12,500 nucleotides of DNA from Stramonita haemastoma. Lineage: Eukaryota > Mollusca > Gastropoda > Neogastropoda > Muricidae. The notes beneath the pieces were generated by a model. That model was not told the origin of the DNA and did not search any database. It worked only from the letters and a program-made list of their open reading frames with translations. Position 1 is the stretch's first letter, and each line of letters begins with the position of its first letter. The stretch is taken from positions 28,550,097 to 28,562,596 of the forward strand of contig CM060335.1 in the NCBI GenBank assembly GCA_030674155.1, given 5' to 3'. Both the position numbers and the translations under genes were made by a program. This document shows positions 7,816 to 12,500 of the stretch, piece after piece.

Positions 7816-8965
7816 GAAAGGTAGGCATGGTATCCAGCTAATACCAGGTATCATGGAATTGTTTGTGCTTCTTTTTGCAGATGATGTCGTCTTGTTATCA
7901 TCTACACCTGTTGGTCTTCAAAACCAGTTGAATGTCCTGAATACATGCTGTTCAAAAATGATATTAAAAGTAAACAAAGATAAAACTAAAGTTATGGTTT
8001 TTAGAAAAGGTGGTTTTCTGGGAAGAGATGAAGAATGGTTTTTTGAAAATGTTCAATTAGAAGTAGTAAATAAGTATTGTTATCTAGGATTTAATTTTTC
8101 AACTAAGCTTAGCATCAAAGTTGGTGTTGAAAATCACATTACGAAAGGTAAGAAGGCTTTAATTAGTTTAATAAAGGCGTTTTGGAAAAATAAGGATATT
8201 ACCCAGCAGATATTCTTTAAAGTATTTGATATAAAAATACAGCCTATATTACTGTATTCTTCTGAAGTTTGGGGATTAAGTCGATTAGATTATATAGAAA
8301 AGATTCATTTAATGGCATGCAAGCGTTTTCTGGGACTTCCTATCAAAACTCCAAACAAAATGGTTTATGGAGAACTTGGAAGATATCCTTTGTATATAAA
8401 TTCAAGCATTGCTGCTTTGCGATATTGGTTTAAAATACTGCAGATGGACCATCACAGATTACCTCGTCAGGCATACGATATGCAGCTAAGGCTTGATAGC
8501 AATGCGAAAAAATGCTGGGTTTCTAACATAAGAGTGTTATTATGCGAGTGTGGTTATAATATTGTATGGTTACAGCAGGGTGTTGGGGAAGTACATCAAT
8601 TTCTAAAAATTTTCAAGCAAAGGATGATAGATATGTTTATGCAGGAATGGCAAAGCGTTATTGGAGAACATGAAAGATACTCTATTTACAGGTCATTTAA
8701 AACTGTGTTTGAAAAAGAATCTTATATTTGTAGCATTGATGTGTACTGCTTTCGAGTTGCTTTGTCACAAGCCAGATTAAATGTCCTGCCATTGAATAGT
8801 AATCGTCATAGATACAGTCATAATATTCAAGACAAAATGTGTCCTTTCTGTCAGAATGTAGTTGAAGATGAATATCATTTAATATATATATGTCCAATGT
8901 ATACAGATCTTAGAGTAAAATTTATTAATGATTTTCAGGCCTATATTTGTTATTTTTCATGTTAG
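7805..8965 (+). pseudogene. LINE B piece 3: RT motif C through zinc knuckle
   Basis: A 386-codon open segment. The first few codons overlap piece 2 out of frame; real homology begins about codon 3. Motif C F-A-D-D is at residues 24-27, followed by N-K-D-K-T-K-V-M-V-F and Y-C-Y-L-G (RT 6-7), then Q-P-I-L-L-Y-S-S-E-V-W-G and A-C-K-R-F-L-G. Near the end, C-P-F-C at 346-349 with His358 and Cys363 forms a Cx2C-x8-H-x4-C knuckle, a nucleic-acid-binding feature seen at the C-terminus of many LINE proteins. There is no nonsense codon in over 1.1 kb. The stop at 8963-8965 is probably premature, because family-like sequence continues in another frame. Confidence 0.8.
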
Positions 8966-8966
8966 T

Positions 8967-9047
8967 GATTCACGTTGTTCTTTACAGCTGTCAAAGTTCA
9001 TTTTTTATGCCATTAGGAGAAGACAATGCTCCACTGGGCTCAACTAG
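8967..9047 (+). pseudogene. LINE B piece 4: extreme C-terminus
   Basis: In the frame one base on from piece 3, the sequence reads L-S-K-F-I-F-Y-A-I-R-R-R before TAG at 9045-9047. A short hydrophobic-then-arginine ending like this is what I expect after the zinc knuckle in this LINE type. The frame change probably lies in the T5 run at 8953-8957. Confidence 0.55.
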
Positions 9048-9236
9048 AAGGTACGAGCCGGTTAACTAAAAGTTGTATGCAATTACCACCTCACAACTTT
9101 ATTACCAGAGCTAAGTGAAATTCTTAATAAAATTCGTTCAGTAACTGTTTGTCTTTTTCTGGTATGTTGTTGTCCCCAGAAGAAAGAAAATAGTAAAGGC
9201 TAATAGATAATAGTTACTTTTTTTTTTTTTTTTCTT

Positions 9237-9267
<31 letters not shown>

Positions 9268-9774
9268 GAGAGATGGAACTCTAACAACAATTTCGTCAGA
9301 TTAGAAAACACTGTACATATTTCTATTTTGTCAGAATGATATGATTACTATTTATTTTTGGTGTCATAAAGTTAACAAAGGGTCCTTTTGAATTGGTGAT
9401 AATTGTAAATGAAGTGATGTTTAAGCAAAGTCTGCAAAGTACTTTGATCATTCATTGGAAGAACTACATTTTTAGCTACTGTTGTTGACATTCATGGATG
9501 GGCTGTTCCATTTTTTTATGTGTAATTTATGTGTAATCAATATTATTACTATAATTGTTATTTATTGATGTCTTCTTATATGTTTGATTATATTGGCACT
9601 AGGGGCTGGAGGATAATGAATTATCAAAATTTATTCTGCAGAATGTTTGATGACTAGCCTTGGGGTATGTATAGAAACATAATGGGTCTACTGGATGAAA
9701 CGTTTAGCTGTTCTCCTTTTTGTATGGTATATATTGCCCAACAGCAAATGTATGTTAAACAAGTTCCTACAAAC

Positions 9775-9778
<4 letters not shown>
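9048..9778 (+). other. Probable LINE B 3' untranslated region
   Basis: No gene is visible. It contains a T-run (9218-9246, one C) followed by 22 consecutive G (9247-9268). AT-rich sequence follows, and GGGGCTGGAGGATAATGAAT at 9602-9621 may mark the end of the element. The remainder up to the CT tract is unassigned. Confidence 0.45.
9218..9268. repeat. Poly-T/poly-G composite homopolymer
   Basis: Twenty-eight T with a single C, then twenty-two G. Such runs are error-prone in assembly, and the G-run could form a G-quadruplex. Confidence 0.9.

Positions 9779-9862
<84 letters not shown>
9779..9862. repeat. (CT)n microsatellite, right flank of LINE B
   Basis: About 84 bp of perfect CT followed by a run of eight C, then ATTTTCCAG. 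It separates LINE B from the 43-bp minisatellite and has the same strand sense as the tract at 7047-7138. Confidence 0.95.
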
Positions 9863-9864
<2 letters not shown>

Positions 9865-9869
9865 CCCCC

Positions 9870-10885
9870 ATTTTCCAGCAGTAATATGAGTGGAAATTTT
9901 TCTATGTTGTAATATTTTATTGCTATAGTATGTGTAAAATGTGTCCATGCTTTCTTTTTTCACTGCAATAGTATACGTGAACTTGATCCTTTTTTTCAAT
10001 TTTTCAGTGCTGTAGTGCCTGGGAAAATTTTCCATGCTTTCATTTTTCATTGCCAAAGTAGGTGTGGAATTTATTCATGCTTTCAATTTTTATGGCTACA
10101 GTATGTGTGATGTATCAATGCATTCACTTTTATTGCTATAGTATGTGTGAAATCTGTTAATGCATTCATTTTTATTGTTATAGTATGTGTGAAACTTTTC
10201 CACGATTTCATTTTTCAATGTCCTAGTAGGCACGAAATTTATTCATGCCTTCCTTTTTATTACTATAGTATGTGTGAACTTTATCAATGGGTTCATAATT
10301 CATTGCTATAGTATGTGGGAAATGTATCCATGCTTTGATTCATCATTGTTTTCATTTTCATTGCTATAGTAGGTGTGAAACTTATCCACGATTTCATTTT
10401 TCAACGGTTTCACATTTCATTGATATAGTATGTAGGAAATGTATCCATGCTTTGATTCATCATTGCATTCATTTTCATAGCTATAGTATTTGTCAAACTT
10501 ATCCACATAGCCACATTCGCATGATAATGTCATTTTTCATTGCCAAAGTAGGTGTGGAATTTTTCATATTCATGCTTTCATTTTTTAATTGCTACAGTAT
10601 GTGCGACTTATCAATGCATTCATTTTTATTGCTATAGTATGTGTGAAACTTGTCCACGATTTCATTTTTCAATGCCATAGTAGGCATGAAATATATCCAT
10701 GCCCTCCTTTTTATTACTATAGTATGTATGAACTTTATCAACAGTTTCACATTTCATTGCTATAGTATGTGGCAAATGTATACATGGTTTGATGCATCAT
10801 TGTTACAGTATGTGTGATACTCATCCATGCTTTTTTTCACTGCCATAGTATATGTGATATTTATCCATGCTTACATTTTGCAATA
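9870..10885. repeat. 43-bp minisatellite array with higher-order structure
   Basis: About 22 diverged monomers, each with the core TTGCTATAGTATGTGTGAA followed by a TTATCCATGC/TTTCATTTTT part. The AGTA anchor falls at 9880, 9927, 9970, 10014 (AGTG), 10057, 10100, 10140, 10182, 10225, 10267, 10310, 10368, 10427, 10485, 10547, 10596, 10636, 10679, 10721, 10764, 10807 and 10847. Most spacings are 40-44, with a block of 58-62 in the middle. The segment 10051-10350 recurs at 10541-10804 with one monomer missing, and a 117-bp dimer (10310 to 10427) recurs immediately after itself. Open frames through it are translated repeats, not genes. Confidence 0.9.
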
Positions 10886-10950
10886 CACTCACACCCCTGC
10901 CCCCCTCATCTGGTGTATTGTGGTCCAAGGCCAACGTACTATTAAACCAT

Positions 10951-10985
10951 TTCAGTGTTCAGTGTTCAGTGTTCAGTGTTCAGTG
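10951..10985. repeat. (TTCAGTG)5 heptanucleotide array
   Basis: Five perfect tandem copies of TTCAGTG that run, without spacer, into the CT tract at 10986. Confidence 0.95.
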
Positions 10986-11106
<121 letters not shown>

Positions 11107-11200
11107 CCCCCCCTCTGACTCTCTGTATTTTGTCTATCTGATTTTCATCTAATTGTCATTAGTAGTATTCATTATGATGCTCATTTTGTTTAATCATTTG

Positions 11201-11257
11201 AATGTATTTGAAAGTGTTGATCATCATTGTTTGCATATGCTACTTACTTGGGTTTTT
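11201..11257 (+). pseudogene. Possible tiny RT motif-A remnant
   Basis: Reads V-F-E-S-V-D-H-H-C-L-H-M-L-L, which resembles the A-F-D-T-I-D-H-D-L-L-L-K-K-L block after RT motif A in LINE A. If real, the catalytic Asp position upstream holds Asn. It is under 20 codons and stops at a TG-rich repeat, so chance similarity is quite possible. Confidence 0.25.
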
Positions 11258-11296
11258 GTGCATGTGTATGTACATGTGCATGTGCATGTGTATGTG

Positions 11297-11393
<97 letters not shown>
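11257..11393. repeat. (TG)n microsatellite with CATGTG lead-in
   Basis: Imperfect TGCATG/TATGTG hexamers (11257-11296) lead into about 48 GT units with one TT interruption near 11361. Confidence 0.95.
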
Positions 11394-11394
<1 letters not shown>

Positions 11395-11486
11395 TTTTTC
11401 TTTCATTTCCTTTTTTTCGATTTTTCTTTTTTTGTGAGAGCATGGTGTAAAGAAGCTTCGTGCTTATCCATTTACTCTCAATAAAC

Positions 11487-11607
<121 letters not shown>

Positions 11608-11640
11608 TTCTCGTTCTCTTTCTTGTTCTCTCTTTCCCCC

Positions 11641-11974
11641 GTCTTTAGCCAGACTTCCCAAGTGATACTCCCATCACGTAACTGTCATAAATCATGGCAC
11701 AGAGAGTCCATTTACCATTCATCACTGGGCAGACAGTAGCCAGTAGGTAACTTGCCTGCCCAGAAAGCATGGCATGTACTGGTATAATCCCTGAGAGATG
11801 GTGGGAGTACTACTTTTTCAGGACAAAACCAAGGATGATGTCCATTCTGTAGCATGTGTTTAACGCGTGGAACCGACCCCCACCCCTATCCCCAACCATC
11901 ACCAATCCCCGCCCCTCCCCCAATAAAAAACAAAACAAAGTACCCTAACAGCAACAAAACAAAAAATTAATAAG

Positions 11975-11977
<3 letters not shown>
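11641..11977. other. Non-repetitive spacer with C-rich block
   Basis: No gene is visible. It contains an 8-bp inverted repeat (CTGGGCAG 11725-11732, CTGCCCAG 11756-11763). It also has a C-rich block (11876-11921) with six runs of four or five C, which on the minus strand is a strong G-quadruplex pattern. An A-rich stretch follows into the CA tract. Confidence 0.5.

Positions 11978-12043
<66 letters not shown>
11978..12043. repeat. (AC)n microsatellite
   Basis: About 33 perfect AC units, followed by 50 bases of unique and GCGC-rich sequence before the next CA tract. Confidence 0.95.
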
Positions 12044-12048
<5 letters not shown>

Positions 12049-12096
12049 CCCCTTACAGACTCTTATGCGCGCATGCGCACACACACATACACGCAG

Positions 12097-12097
<1 letters not shown>

Positions 12098-12168
<71 letters not shown>
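12098..12168. repeat. (AC)n microsatellite abutting LINE C
   Basis: About 35 perfect AC units preceded by mixed CACATACACGCAGG. LINE C coding homology begins at the first bases after it. Confidence 0.95.
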
Positions 12169-12173
<5 letters not shown>

Positions 12174-12500
12174 GCATTGTCTTTTGAATATCAATAATAA
12201 TGAAATTACAGGAGTTCTTTTTCTAGACTTTGCTAAAGCCTTTGATGTTATTAGCCACTCTCTCCTCATCAAAAAATTAAAATGCTATAAAATCTCCAAC
12301 CAAGCATGATCATTTTTAGACTCATTTCTCACTAATCGCCATCAGCTTGTTGAAATCGGTCCTAGGAGATCAACCTTATTACCCGTGAAATATGGAATAC
12401 CACAGGGATCAATACTAGGGCCACTTCTTTTCTCTATTTATATTAACGACCTACCTCTGCATATCCATTGTTCATGTCAAATGTTTGCTGATGATACATC
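12169..12500 (+). pseudogene. LINE C: RT fragment (CR1/Jockey/L2-like), open at window end
   Basis: The reading frame enters from the CA tract as [11 protein letters not shown], matching I-E-Q-W-H-E-N-I-N-N-N of LINE A at the same point before motif A. It continues [10 protein letters not shown] (motif A), an in-frame TGA at 12307-12309, [19 protein letters not shown] (motif B) and M-F-A-D-D-T (motif C) at the window edge. The spacing between motifs is the same as in LINE A, so the two are the same LINE type. The frame is otherwise intact. The 5' break is inside the RT domain, and the element continues beyond 12500. Confidence 0.8.

Noticed and set aside
10335..10637. 100-codon open frame with Cys/His-rich repeats
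   Set aside because: It is a translated stretch of the 43-bp minisatellite. Because 43 is not a multiple of three, the frame changes each unit and no stable repeat protein is possible.
9870..10885. CRISPR-like array
   Set aside because: Monomers are contiguous and diverged throughout, with no constant-repeat and unique-spacer alternation, and the context is eukaryotic.

Overview
This is eukaryotic, non-coding, repeat-dominated DNA. It looks like a marine mollusc, most likely a caenogastropod snail. The grounds are: very long (CA)n, (TG)n and (CT)n microsatellites; broken LINE reverse transcriptases in place of compact genes; and tRNA-derived SINEs whose bodies match, from memory, the abundant gastropod SINE types (unchecked here). 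I found no host protein-coding exon, no functional RNA gene and no sign of prokaryotic organisation.

Layout. 1-850: compound CA/GA simple repeats and A-rich sequence. 851-3424: a SINE cluster. It holds a tRNA-headed SINE (851-1110, +), a second family on the minus strand (1198-1560) and again on the plus strand (3190-3424), a third family (2735-3120, +), and decayed minus-strand fragments near 2105-2270 and 3495-3540. 3733-4372: TG, AAC, CTGT and CT microsatellites. 4375-6128: LINE A, a 5'-truncated reverse transcriptase (RT) of the CR1/Jockey/L2-like group in four reading-frame pieces. 6471-7138: GTTT/GT repeats, a G16 run and a CT tract. 7139 to about 9778: LINE B, an unrelated 5'-truncated RT with a C-terminal zinc-knuckle motif, also frameshifted. 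It has a (CT)n tract immediately on each side. 9870-10885: an array of about 22 monomers of a 43-bp minisatellite with nested higher-order duplications. 10951-11605: two short-unit arrays (7-mer x5, 6-mer x4), each running into a CT tract, with a TG tract between. 11640-11977: single-copy-looking sequence ending in a C-rich block. 11978-12168: two CA tracts. 12169-12500: LINE C, an RT fragment of the same type as LINE A, cut by the window end.

No genes cooperate here. The LINEs are dead or mis-assembled copies, and the SINEs would depend on LINE machinery encoded elsewhere. The points most worth a second look are the 43-bp minisatellite with higher-order structure, and the fact that all three RT fragments start exactly at a microsatellite edge, with LINE B lying between two CT tracts of the same orientation. 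I see no convincing evidence of a wholly new biological system.
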